Assembly (NCBI GenBank): GCA_000507305.1 | Contig: DF239882.1 | Span: forward strand, 64,180 to 128,179 | DNA: 64,000 nt | Origin: Breviolum minutum Mf 1.05b.01 | Taxonomy: Eukaryota; Sar; Dinophyceae; Suessiales; Symbiodiniaceae | Reading direction: 5' to 3' | Part shown: one piece after another, positions 9,557 to 20,400 of the stretch | How the letters are laid out: each line of letters starts with the position of its first letter | Position numbering within the stretch: position 1 is the first letter of the stretch | Notes under the pieces: model-generated | Told to the model about the DNA's origin: nothing | Database searches by the model: none | Seen by the model: only the letters and a program-made list of their open reading frames with translations | Position numbers and translations under genes: made by a program

Positions 9557-10801
9557 TCATTTATCCGGCCTTGGTCTTTGTTTGCACCCGACTCCACCAG
9601 AAATCGATAGAAATCGGACAATTTCAAGGTGCCCATTTTGAGCGGCTATGAAAAGAGGCGTCCTTCCGTCATCGGTCGTGCCTTGGTCTTTGTTGGCACC
9701 GGACTCAAACAGAAATCGGACAACTTCAAGGCATCCATTCTGAGCAGCAACGTATAGAGGCGTCCTTCCATCATCCGTCGCGCCTTGGTCTTTGTTGGCA
9801 CCGGACTCCACCAGACACCGGACAACTTCAAGGTGCCCCTTGTGAGCAGCTATCAAAAGAGGGGTTATTCCAGGATCTGCCATCAGTTGGTCTTTGTTGG
9901 CACCCGACTCCACCAGAAATCGGACAACTTCAAGGTGCCCCTGAAGAGCAGCAATGGAAAGAGGCGTGCTTCCGTCATGCGTCGTGCGGTGGTCTTTGTT
10001 GGCGCCGGACTCCACCAGAAGTCGGACAACTTCAAGGTGCCCATTGTGAGCGGCTATTAAAAGAGGCGTCCTTCCGTCATCTGTCCTGCCTTGGTCTTTG
10101 TTGGCACCGGATTCCACCAGGAATCGGACAACTTCAAGGCATCCATTCTGAGCAGCAACGTATAGAGGCGTTGCTCCCGCATCTGTCGTGCCTAGGTCTT
10201 TGTTGGCACCCGACTCAACCAGAAATCGGACAATTTCAAGGTGCCCATTGTGAGCAGCTTTTAAAAGAGGCGTTAGTCCAACATCTGTTTGACCTTTTTC
10301 CTTTTCTGCCCCTGCTTCAAGTAGTAGAAGCACACATTTGAGACTTCCATTGCTGGCTGCCACAAGCAAGGGCGTGTTTGCATTTGCATCTTCAAAATTG
10401 GGACTTCGTGGCTGGTTCAGGTGCCATTCAAGCAGTGTGTCGTTGTTTTGCCGACATGCCACCATGATTTCGCGATCTTGCTCCGCATCAGCTGGCAGAA
10501 ACTCCAGTTTCACAAGCTGTACAACTCCTAGGACAAAGCTTTGATCATCATCCAGTGGGCAATTGTCTTGGAGGAGCCGGAGTTGGAATCGCGTAACGCC
10601 AATCTGCTGTGCCAAGCAACGCTTTAACGCCTTCACTGAGGCATCATCTGCAAACTCTTCTTTTTCAAAAACTGCAAGTGATTCACCAGTCACTGCGGAA
10701 AGCACTTCTACACATGGGACTGACATCGAAAAGCGAGGAATATCTGTCACACGCAAATCATCTTGAAACAAAATGTCTGCCTGAGAATTGGGCATCTTCA
10801 A
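9557..10801 (-). CDS. Ubiquitin-like domain plus ankyrin-repeat protein, single ORF with a C-terminal frameshift
   Basis: A 414-residue ORF. Residues about 29-103 look like a ubiquitin-like fold (VEVLSAVTGESLAVF, then VTRFQLRLLQDNCPLDD and VQLVKLEF). From about 140 to 397 there are roughly eight 33-residue ankyrin repeats of the form DGRTPLLIAAHNGHLEVVR, ending LVESGANKD. Likely a protein-binding scaffold. At about 9603-9612 a 10-bp insertion (AAATCG is repeated) shifts the frame, so the ORF ends after FLSISGGVG. In the next frame the ankyrin code resumes (FLVESGANKDQGRINDGSPM) and stops at 9439. No introns are evident, so it may be a retrocopy. Substrate or partner unknown. Confidence 0.75.
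   Translation of the reverse strand: MKMPNSQADILFQDDLRVTDIPRFSMSVPCVEVLSAVTGESLAVFEKEEFADDASVKALKRCLAQQIGVTRFQLRLLQDNCPLDDDQSFVLGVVQLVKLEFLPADAEQDREIMVACRQNNDTLLEWHLNQPRSPNFEDANANTPLLVAASNGSLKCVLLLLEAGAEKEKGQTDVGLTPLLKAAHNGHLEIVRFLVESGANKDLGTTDAGATPLYVAAQNGCLEVVRFLVESGANKDQGRTDDGRTPLLIAAHNGHLEVVRLLVESGANKDHRTTHDGSTPLSIAALQGHLEVVRFLVESGANKDQLMADPGITPLLIAAHKGHLEVVRCLVESGANKDQGATDDGRTPLYVAAQNGCLEVVRFLFESGANKDQGTTDDGRTPLFIAAQNGHLEIVRFLSISGGVGCKQRPRPDK
9570..10385. repeat. 99-bp tandem repeats encoding the ankyrin units
   Basis: About eight consecutive 99-bp units nearly identical at DNA level, including silent sites (recurrent blocks such as TCTTTGTTGGCACC and CGGACAACTTCAAGG on the plus strand). 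Similarity beyond what the protein needs points to recent unit duplication or gene conversion. The two distal units (10270-10385) are more diverged. Confidence 0.85.
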
Positions 10802-10809
10802 ACCTCAAG

Positions 10810-11340
10810 TACCTACATAAAAAATCCAGGCCAGCATGTCATCAGCTCCACAAGTTACTTGTGATGCACCAATGGAGCACATGAAGCATCCTACGACCGC
10901 TGAATTTGAAACCAAAAGGTTGGATGCTTAAACAGGACCACCACTTTGGTGACCAAAACGCCAAAGTTCTTCCCATGCAGATATGCTTTTTTCCACGGAT
11001 GTTGGTCCAACTTTAGAGCCAAACAACCGAATTTTCTGCCGTTTACGCCACAGAAAGCTCTACACATTTGGCACGACCCGAATTAGGTCAAAGTGCTCTA
11101 TCAGTTCTTGATGTGGTAACTCGGTGGTGGTCAAGATCATAAACTTGAACTTTGCCTCGGAGTCGGATTTTTTCTGTGAAGAAAACTCTGGAGTTTGGAC
11201 TCAAAACTTGAGACCGTGAACGTCGAAGTATATGTTCATAATATATTAGGATAACAATGTGATGGTGAACATAAACAACATGAAAACCTCAAGATTTCCA
11301 ACAAAAGTACTATATTGTGACTAGTTCTGGAAACTCGCAA
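10810..11340. other. No gene recognised
   Basis: Spacer upstream of the ankyrin ORF. No convincing exon, repeat or domain on either strand. Confidence 0.5.
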
Positions 11341-11357
11341 CCGTTAGCTTCCCCAAC

Positions 11358-12730
11358 TCAGGTCTGCTTCAAGACGGTTGCCCCTGCAGCAACTTGTAGC
11401 ACCTTTCCACCAACCGTTTCCAGGGCAAGGTGCTGTCCGTTTCTCATCAAAGACCTGCGTCCTGAATTTGTCTTGGCGCTCCTCCTGCGGTTTTTGAAGG
11501 ATGTTCTGATGGAGAAAGTGGCTGTGAATTGAATGGAAAGAGTGCAAGAAATCATAGAAAGTTATAGAAAATCAATAGCAGTCAACAAGGAACATGTTGT
11601 GAGTTGTTGATCATGTGATTTATAGAAACAAAACACACATTGCAGCTTGCAGAGCGCAATCCCCAAATTTAGCTTCTGTGCCACTGTCAAAGGGCCCATC
11701 AAAATCAAAAAGCGTCATCTTATTCCATGGTTGTCCGGATATTAACACACCTGCAACATTAAACACCGTATCTACTGATTTCAAACATCAAAATCTTTCA
11801 TCACTGGCTCTCCTTAGTGACCAGCTCGAAGAAGGGTGGCATACCACGGTTGGAGGCTGCCTCAGAGCTTAAAACCCCAACATAAACTCCACAAAAAAGC
11901 CACTAAAGCCACAATATTCAAAATGTATCACCTTTCAATATCTTTAGGAGTAGTGCAATTCCATAATTTCATGAAATTCTATGAAAGTCAAGGCTTGATT
12001 TGCTGATTGAAAAAAAAAGGCTTGCTCGCCTTGAGAAGCTGTCGACTGCAAAGATCTACAAAGAGCTTTGGGCGCAACTCCTAACATCTCTAGGGAATCG
12101 ATCAAATGTTTTTTCCAATGCTTTTTCTATGGGAAATCGCTGTAGATGCGAAAGAATGTTCAATGAAAGTGACGACAGAAATCGGCAAGGCAAAGACAAT
12201 GTGTGGGAATCAATGCCCTGAAAGATTCATGTTGTGGTTCAAAAGCCCCTTTTCCAGAAATCACAAACCTCTGGCTCTCCTATACATTGAATCCTCCGCA
12301 CACTAACCAGATCTAAATCACTCGCGTGCCTAACAGCTGTTGAGACGCCCCCACCATTAAAGTCTGCTAAAGGCAAGCATGATGAAGTCACACTGCTGTT
12401 CTCAACCCCCAACCCCCCGAAAAAGAACATCACAAACATAATACAAAGCTTGAAACTACAGTTGATGGAAGAAATCCTTCACCACTTGATATGGTAAATA
12501 TTCATAAAGAATTTTTCAGGGTTTTATTACATCCCAGGTGGTTCAGGCCGGATTTTCTCAACTCCAAACACCCCATGACGGTTCCGACGATCCTCAAACG
12601 GTTGAGCCAACAGCTCTAAGGCCACACCAGTGCCGAAGGACAAGAGATCCAAAGCCAAGACACCACCTGAAGATCCAACCGAAACCAGATAGTAACACAG
12701 TACACCGGCAAATTCAGAAATTTCCATCAT
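11358..12730 (-). other. Weak candidate exons in otherwise unassigned DNA
   Basis: Two minus-strand segments look possibly coding. About 11358-11500 reads GQHLALETVGGKVLQVAAGA in one frame, with a second frame also open. About 12527-12730 reads GGVLALDLLSFGTGVALELL and ends RNRHGVFGVEKIRPEPPG. A plus-strand frame at 12000-12220 (RLARLEKLSTAKIYKELWAQ) is also open but is opposed by an open minus frame. Nothing recognised in 11560-12000 and 12780-13190. Confidence 0.2.
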
Positions 12731-13199
12731 ATCATCATGATAAGCACCATCATAGAACGGATTGAAAACACACTAATATGGTATCTTATATAGTTATATT
12801 TAGGAAGATCACATCTCTGTGACTGGTACAAGCTCATCCACTGCATATAATTTGTTTAATTATCGAATCTGAGTGTAGGTTCTTTTGACCATGCTCCACC
12901 ACACCTGCACGCACCATGGTAAGCAACGACATACGCAGACGTTCAGGCTCCATATCACTGGGGTAGAAGAAGTTTAACAAAGAACAACCTGAATACCTAA
13001 GCAACGAAGCTGCGGTTTAGCAGTGAAGTGGTTTATCATAATTGAAGTTATTTATATGAGTGATTCTGTGTCTTGAAAACAAGGAAAGCTGATAGCTGAC
13101 ATGTTACATGTTCAGGTGGTTGAGGCAGCTGACAGAATTTCATCTGGAATTCACACCCATTTGATTTGATCATACTCAGTGCTGTTCTCAACAAAGTGA

Positions 13200-13423
13200 C
13201 TATAATTCAATGCTTTCATAAACTTCTGGTCCTAATCCTCCAAATAATGCCATCGTCCATACCATATATCCATGCATTTCTCGTAACATAGGAAACATGG
13301 TAATGACATGCAAAATGATTTCAATGATCTTACTATGGTTCTCATATCCTGACGCAACCACACTGAACAGTGCGTCAGGTGACTGGATCAGCTTCTGTGC
13401 GATGTTTTCCGGATCAATCACCT
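13200..13423 (-). CDS. 3' terminal exon of an unidentified gene
   Basis: Acceptor CCCGAG before 13423, then an open frame of about 74 residues starting VIDPENIAQKLIQSPDALF, containing SKIIEIILHVITMFPMLREM, and ending with a stop at 13200. The helix-like amphipathic composition is strongly coding. A second exon of the same strand sits at 13675-13751. Protein family not recognised. Confidence 0.45.
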
Positions 13424-13674
13424 CGGGAAACATGAAAGGTCAACAGGGTCCATTTCGCATAGATGGTCAAACAAGACAATAAAAAATCAAAAACAATGGC
13501 ACAATTAGCTCCTACAGTAAGTCTCCGACACGACCATCATTTTTGAGGTGGGATAAATGGGATGTTATACAGTTATACAAGACCCGAAGATCTGTATCCG
13601 ACTGATGAACCATAATGAAACTAGTGGACATCATCTTGGCTAAAAAAAAACATCTTTCTCAAGTGCAAAGGTAC

Positions 13675-13751
13675 CAATGGCCAACGGCTACTCAAGGCGA
13701 TTCGTTCTCCCAAATCTCGCAGCAAGACATTGTTCAACTCGCGAACCTCAG
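13675..13751 (-). CDS. Internal exon upstream of the 13200-13423 exon
   Basis: A 77-bp exon with a TTTTTCAAG acceptor and a TTG|GTACCT donor. Its frame reads VRELNNVLLRDLGERIALSS. It probably belongs to the same gene as the exon ending at 13200. Function unknown. Confidence 0.4.
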
Positions 13752-14579
13752 CTTGAAAAACCACGGTGGAAACGGTGCTATGTTAGGGTTTTCATACAGG
13801 TTTACATGTCGGCTTTAAGCTTTCAAAGCTCAGGGTTGCAAACCACCTTTGATTAGACATTTCTTGATACTCCACAAACCTGTGAGAGTCTCAAAAGTAG
13901 GGTGGTTGGTTCGCCCAAGCGCCCTACACTATCATTTGGACTGACATTGCATATTGATGAAGGTCTACGGTCTACCCTTAAAACCATCATTAGAGGCTTT
14001 ACAGCATTCTAATGGTGATCCTTTACTTGTTGGCGTCAATCTGTCTGCTGGCTGCAGTTGATCCGATTCACAGTTATCTCATGTCGATTTCACGCAATAA
14101 AGCATGACCCATTCACAACTAGGAGTCGAGAGCATGATCCTAAACATCCCAGAACTTTACAAGAATGACCGATGCCAGGTGAGGTGGTTGAAAATCATTA
14201 CTCAACAGCTTCAAGTCTGTTAATCCTTGCCACTCAAGAGATTTATCGATAAAGCTGAAAGAACCTACTACTGCCAGCCACCAAATTTGAGACTTGTTGA
14301 TAGAACCATCATCTTGTGTCCAAAGACTAGCAGGAGGAGAGTAGATTTTATGTCAAATGTTGGATCTTGAAATAGATCTGTATAGATCCGTACGATCTGG
14401 AGGAATGAAACAAGAAAATGAAGAGACGTTATACAACATCTTGAAAGTAAAGAAAGCTAAAACAACTTGTGATCCAGCCAAAAACAAACAAACAAATAAA
14501 ATCAAATAAATAAGTATTTAGATGAGTAAAGAGACGTGACCAGGAACCAATGAAATCAACTAAAAGTGACAGAAAAACT

Positions 14580-17070
14580 AGGCACCAAATTGCCAACCAT
14601 TTCCCCTTGCCTTTGTCTTGTTCCACCCAGCCACTGGCACATCGCGTCCAGTGGTGGCCAAGGTAACACCAGACTGCTCTGCTGCAGTGAGACGAGCAAG
14701 GGCAGCCTGATTCAAGCTTCGAAAAACAGTGAACTGAGTAAACCCAGGGAACCCATGGTGGTTCCAGTTTGCAAACTCCTGCAAACAACAAGGAAAGTTC
14801 ATAGGGCTGTTGCATCATTTCACCTCAAAACCCCGCCTGGTCGAAGAGTCGTCGTGCCTCTTCGGCCGTGAGCTCTGCCTCTTGCAACTGCGCATCAGCT
14901 GAGGCGCAAGCCTCCAGGGCATCCTGGACCAGGTGACGTGAAGCAAAGTGTTGAAGTAAAACACGGATGTCAAAAAGTGGTGTTTGAACATCTTAAGGAA
15001 AGTTTGGTATTTGTCGAATTTGAAAAAGAATGTGCAATGCACTACACTTGAAACAATGTCTACCTTCCACTGGACTCCTTGTGACCAGCTGCCAACTTTG
15101 GACCCCATTCCTTCTCCTCAGGATTGCATAATGATGCTTTACGATGTATAACAAGGTACAATGACTTTATGGTATACTGAAAAAAACATGTATAATGTAT
15201 ACATAAAATATACATCGCTATGATTGTTGTCATTATTATGGTCTATAATTAGCCCACACCTTTCGACATCGCTATCCAATCTAGTCTTTTCTGAAGCAAT
15301 GCAAGTTGGGATCATATCAAACGGTCGCTTCTTCACCTCACTGGCTGACCATCACCGACCATCACATGATCCCAGCTACCATGGCTTCATAAGAAAGAAC
15401 CCCACAAGTTCAAAGCACGCAAGCATCAACTACAACCATGACTGATATATTCCATGTTCAACTTGGATTTGATCACTGACAACCATGACAGTAATTGTTT
15501 TCATACAGCTGGTACAACTACCTTAACGAGTTTTGCCTCATTGCTGAGATCCCTCACTCGACTTCTCATCTGTGCTTTGGCTTTTGCATACATCATCTGC
15601 GCAGCTTGATGTTTCTTGAGTGCCACCTGAACCAAGGTTATCTAGTTGCACAAACACCCCCTTAAACACCTGAAAAAGGTAGGACCACCAAAACTCAGCT
15701 GGAACCGATGTTGGGAAAACGACAAACAAAATTGCCAACAGGCCTCATAGGCTTGCTCCACATCATGCATCTCTTCACCTGTTTATATGAACGCCCAACT
15801 TCAACAAAACCGTCTCTGGTTTTTTTGTTCACTATAAATTCACAACCTTCCATTTGACATCAACAAATCCTGATGGAATGTTGTGAAATGAATCTATGGC
15901 GTATCAAAAAAATGGAATCATATCCTTCAATGGATCAAAATCTATGGCGTATCATCCTCCAGCCACGTCACTTTGTCGGCGCAACTCCTGCGCCCGCAGC
16001 TCGGAGGACCATGATTCATAGTCCTTGGACAAGTTGGTCGGTCGTTCAGTGGCTTCAATGGGGAGTCCTGATTAAACTACCTGAGGTCCAATGAGGTCCG
16101 ACCTATAAATTTTGCGCAGAGCGACCGGGGCTATTGCTATTTAAAAGAAAACTGGACTTTCACAATTTCTAGAGGGTTTTACTGAGAAAAAAAGAACACC
16201 TAACATTTGACCCGAATTGAACAAACTGGCACTTTATACAGTATGTGATCAACAAGAAACAATGTGCATTCTAGGACCTATCCATGCAGCCCAGCCCGTC
16301 CTCCAAAAGCTCATCTGTTCGTTCAATGTCCTCGGACCATAGCACACAGCATATGCAGTATAGCTCAATCGTGTCCCACGGCAGAATATATTTGGTGAAT
16401 TCCCTAAACTTACGTATCTACATATCTGAAAAAATGATGAAACATAGAATGAACCAGCAACATATGCAAATGCAAAAGGTTTGCAAAGACATGGTCCCAG
16501 TATTCGGACATTTGAGGTATTCCATGTTTGGTCAAAGTCCAGGATGTTTGATGTCAACTTCCAAGGGTTTCCAATGCCATTCCAAGGTTCCCAAGACGTC
16601 AAAATCTCTGCTGATGCCTGTCAACACAGGGTACTTTCCATTGGTCCGACAAATCTCAAGCAGTCCACAACTTTCACCGTTTGCAGGGGAACCTCCAACG
16701 ACTTTGGTACAAAAACGAAACATCTCGTGATTTTGGCACTCAACAAGTGGAGTATAAACCCAGGAAGAGCTTGTTTGCGATGCATGGATCGTTCTTGAAA
16801 ACTGGACACTTCGAGAGGGAAGTGCCTCTGTCAGCTCCATATGTGGTAAATCACCAACAAAGACTGGAGAAAATAAACCACGAGCAAACACATTAAATCA
16901 GAGTGGCAAGAGAAGTATCTAAGAAACACTTCAATTGTTGTTTAAGAAATTTTAAGAACTTGTACAGATTTACTAAACTTAATCCCAAAAACTCTGTCTC
17001 TCCGCCCCTTTCTGCTGGCTCCTGGTTACACACATCTCCAGGACATTGCCCATGCTCGTCACCTCGTGAA
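14580..17070 (-). CDS. Coiled-coil-rich exon series, possibly the 3' half of the IQ/ankyrin gene
   Basis: Minus-strand exons in descending order: about 16980-17070 (DEHGQCPGDVCNQEPAERGG), 16532-16880 (a long exon with VGDLPHMELTEALPSRSVQF), 15960-16010 (SSELRAQELRRQSDVAG), 15750-15790 (EEMHDVEQAYEA), about 15525-15630 (VALKKHQAAQMMYAKAKAQM), 15061-15118 (GTAGAC donor), 14825-14935 (DAQLQEAELTAEEARRLFDQ) and 14580-14780 (ends with a stop at 14578). Charged coiled-coil composition would suit the region after the ankyrin repeats of IQANK1-type proteins, but no unbroken phase chain could be established. They could be a separate gene. 13860-14570 holds nothing recognisable. Confidence 0.35.
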
Positions 17071-17404
17071 CTGGGAAAAAAGAGGCAACTGTGAAAATTT
17101 AAAGCACAGCCTGTCGCAAGGAATACCGCAAAAAAAACAGCAGTAGTCACAGTAGTCAGTAGCTCCACTGAACCTGAACAGTGCCATTGCAATCCATATG
17201 TACTTGCCAGGCATCACGACATCCATCAAACATCATCATCCTCCTCATCCTCTTCAAAGTGGTCATACAATATACAGTATATCAGTACATCTTGAATACG
17301 AACTGTCATACACAATTGATATCTACGACACTATCATATACTACCAGTCTATTTGGCAGCCTATCAAACAGCCCATCAGGCAGTCTATCACTACTAGATG
17401 TGGT

Positions 17405-20400
17405 ACTGGCGCTTTGCGGTAGCCGGGCAACGTAAGCGTGGATCAGCACCTGCTTCCAGCAAAATGGACAAGACTGCCTCGCGAGCGCCTCAAAGCATGA
17501 ACTGTGGGCTCCACAGCAAGGCCTTTGGAAACTGTGCCTCTAAGCTACAAAAACATATGTGCCGTATGGTCCAGCACACCTTGCAACTTATACCCATAAA
17601 GCTTTCTGAATATCTATATAATGAGATTTCACAGTATGACAGGTTTGAGCAGCAATTAAGAACTCACAAAATTGGATTGGTGATACCAAGGAGTTTATTT
17701 GGCCTGAGTCGGTGGTTCTTTACGTTGCTAACAGGTAGACCTTGATTGTGTTCTCCCATCATCAACAAACGGGCTCCCTGCTGCGGGAACAACAGCATTA
17801 GAATGCACTAGAGATGTGCAGGGATGGTGCAGGGATGCGGGGCATGATCATGAAGCATTTAGACCTCTGCCGGTTCAAATTCTTCAAACAACATTCAGAA
17901 TTTGGCCATATCATTGCTGCACATCAGCTGCATGATAGACAGTGAAGGTATGGTTAGAATAGAAGCTATGAGAGGAAAACATATTTGCTGGCCAAATTAG
18001 ACCTGCAAAATGCCATCACCAAATCTCCGATCCCGATCAATCTCCATCCAGCTTGCCATAATATCAACATCCAAGAAACTGTAGGCTGCTCTCCACAAAG
18101 GCGTACGACTGAACTCTCCTCTGGTGTTCGGATTAGCCTGCAGCAAACTCTAGGGAGGCATTGGATCAACAGAACTGAAGTCCCAAAGTTCACATGACTC
18201 TACCCCCCCATTGATGACTAGAGATAAGTTAGGCTTCTAGAGCCTTCTCAACCCTTTGCAAGTGAAATCAATAGCCAACCTGTAACCTGATTGAAATTCC
18301 AGCAACATCCCCAAACCACACAGAGCCAGAACCCCCCCCCAAAAAAAAGACAATAAAGTCCGGAAGCCTTTCGTTCCAAGAGCATCTGCACCACCTCAGC
18401 CTTGCCAGCCGCTGCTGCTTCTGATAAGGCTGTAATTCCTTGAGCTTCTGCATCCACTGGCAGACCTGATGCAGGCCAATAGCTGTATTCACAGTGGCTA
18501 ACAGTAGCTGGTTTATGAAGGTCCGGCTAAATACAGGTTTCCAAGAACCCCCCTTTCGCAACACCTTCGCGAAACTTTCGCCTTCCCAGTGATGGTCATG
18601 TTTTTTTCAAAATGAGAGATTCGGATGGTTTGGATGTGGTAATTTACCCTGACAGGTCTTTCGAGGATCTTTCGCAACTCTTTCTCCAAAGTTGAAATTA
18701 CATGAAATTTTGCCTGTTGTGCTTATCTTGTGTGTGAAACCTTTCATGATCCCGGTTGGAATTTGTAGGAGAAGTCAAATGGATTGAAAGGAGACAGCAA
18801 GTGCTCACTACAAAGCGTCCACACTACAAAGTGCTGATAACGAAAATAACAGGAACGTTTATCAAAAAATGATCTGCTACAACATGTTTTGACCATAAAT
18901 TCTCACCTGATGTAAAACACATGCTATTAGTTGCAACATGTTCTTTAAGATTTCAAACATACAGAAAAACAAACATCTATCATCTACTACAAATGGTCAG
19001 CACGGACACACTTAGCGCTACAAAATGTTGCAACTTTCATCTTATATCTCTCTATTGGACCCATGGCCCATCAGAACATGGTAGTAACTATTTTGTAGAA
19101 TTTCATGGTTTTTGCTGGGCTCTCAGATGTACTCAACAAACTCTTCTATAGCAACCTGTTCTATAGATTGTTCGGCTTACGCTAGGACCAGATTCACAAC
19201 AGCGCAGGTAAAGAACTTCACGGCATGGAGCACCTTTCTTCAAGAACTTTGCAACCAGCTCCTCGTTCCCTTCAAAAGCAGCTTCTAACATGGCTTTTGT
19301 GTCCTAGGCATCTGTCGGAGTTTTCAGTTCATGAGATTGAGACAAAAAGGGCACCTTACCCTGATACAACCTATGCCAACCGGCATGGGACATGTTGCAT
19401 CATGTTGCCAACATTTTACGGGCTGTAATATATATCCCATCATCTTCCAGCTGAGTGTCTGCCACACGTTCCTGAGCCTTTTTTCGCTTCTGATCTTGCT
19501 TGGCACGTTCCTGCTCTGCCCGTCGGCGTTCGGCCTGACCAAACATGACGAACCGAAACAAAAAGGTTTCAAACTTAATATAATTACAACAACCTCCTCA
19601 AAGTATGTCAAAGTCAGATTAGACAGTCCAATGTCATCCACTCAACTTCTTCACGTTTCTGCATCACTTCTCCAATGTTAGCATCAAAAGATGGAAGAGT
19701 TCAGGCCTTCAGTGCGGCTAGCTCAGAAGCACGTAAGGCTTCTGCCAGTTGCCTTCGGTCCCAGCTAGCAGTCAGGAAAGACATCAAACATGATGTGATT
19801 CAATATTCAATATTCTTCATGTATATTACTTATTCCTGCAATTTCTAAAGATTCAAAAGGAGAATCTAAACTGTGGACCCCCAAAAAAACAAATTTGCAG
19901 CCCAAGATACCGCTGTTGCTCCCGCTTCTCCTTTGCACGTTTTCGTGCAAGAAAGCCGCGACAGAAACGTTGCAGCTGCACCGCAGCTAAATCCTGGTGG
20001 ATCAGGAAGTTGCTGTGATGAGTTGGTGAGGACCATTTGATGATTGATGGGATCGTTGACTATGAAATAAATTGAAATAATGGCCCGGAGTGGCTTTCAA
20101 ATTCAGAACTGTGTTCTGGAGCATCCATGATACTATGAGGGTTTAGCTTATATTTGATGTTAAGTCATACAGCGATACCCTTAATCTCTCGTGCAAATAT
20201 CGTGAATTCACCACGTAAAACCATGGAATATGAAGACATGCTGCTGCGGTCACATGCGACTTCGACAACAACAGGGGTGCATCGGTCACGCTGCTTCTTT
20301 TGCCTTGGTTGCGTAGACGCCTCATCTGGCTTCCATCCAAGGGCTGGCCTGTTTCTCACCAGCCCGGTAGCACCAGATGGGCCAGCATTCTGGCAATCTG

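Noticed and set aside
20165-20359. Small ORF in the 3' terminal repeat
   Set aside because: It is a copy of the RNase H C-terminus contained in repeat B2, not an independent gene.
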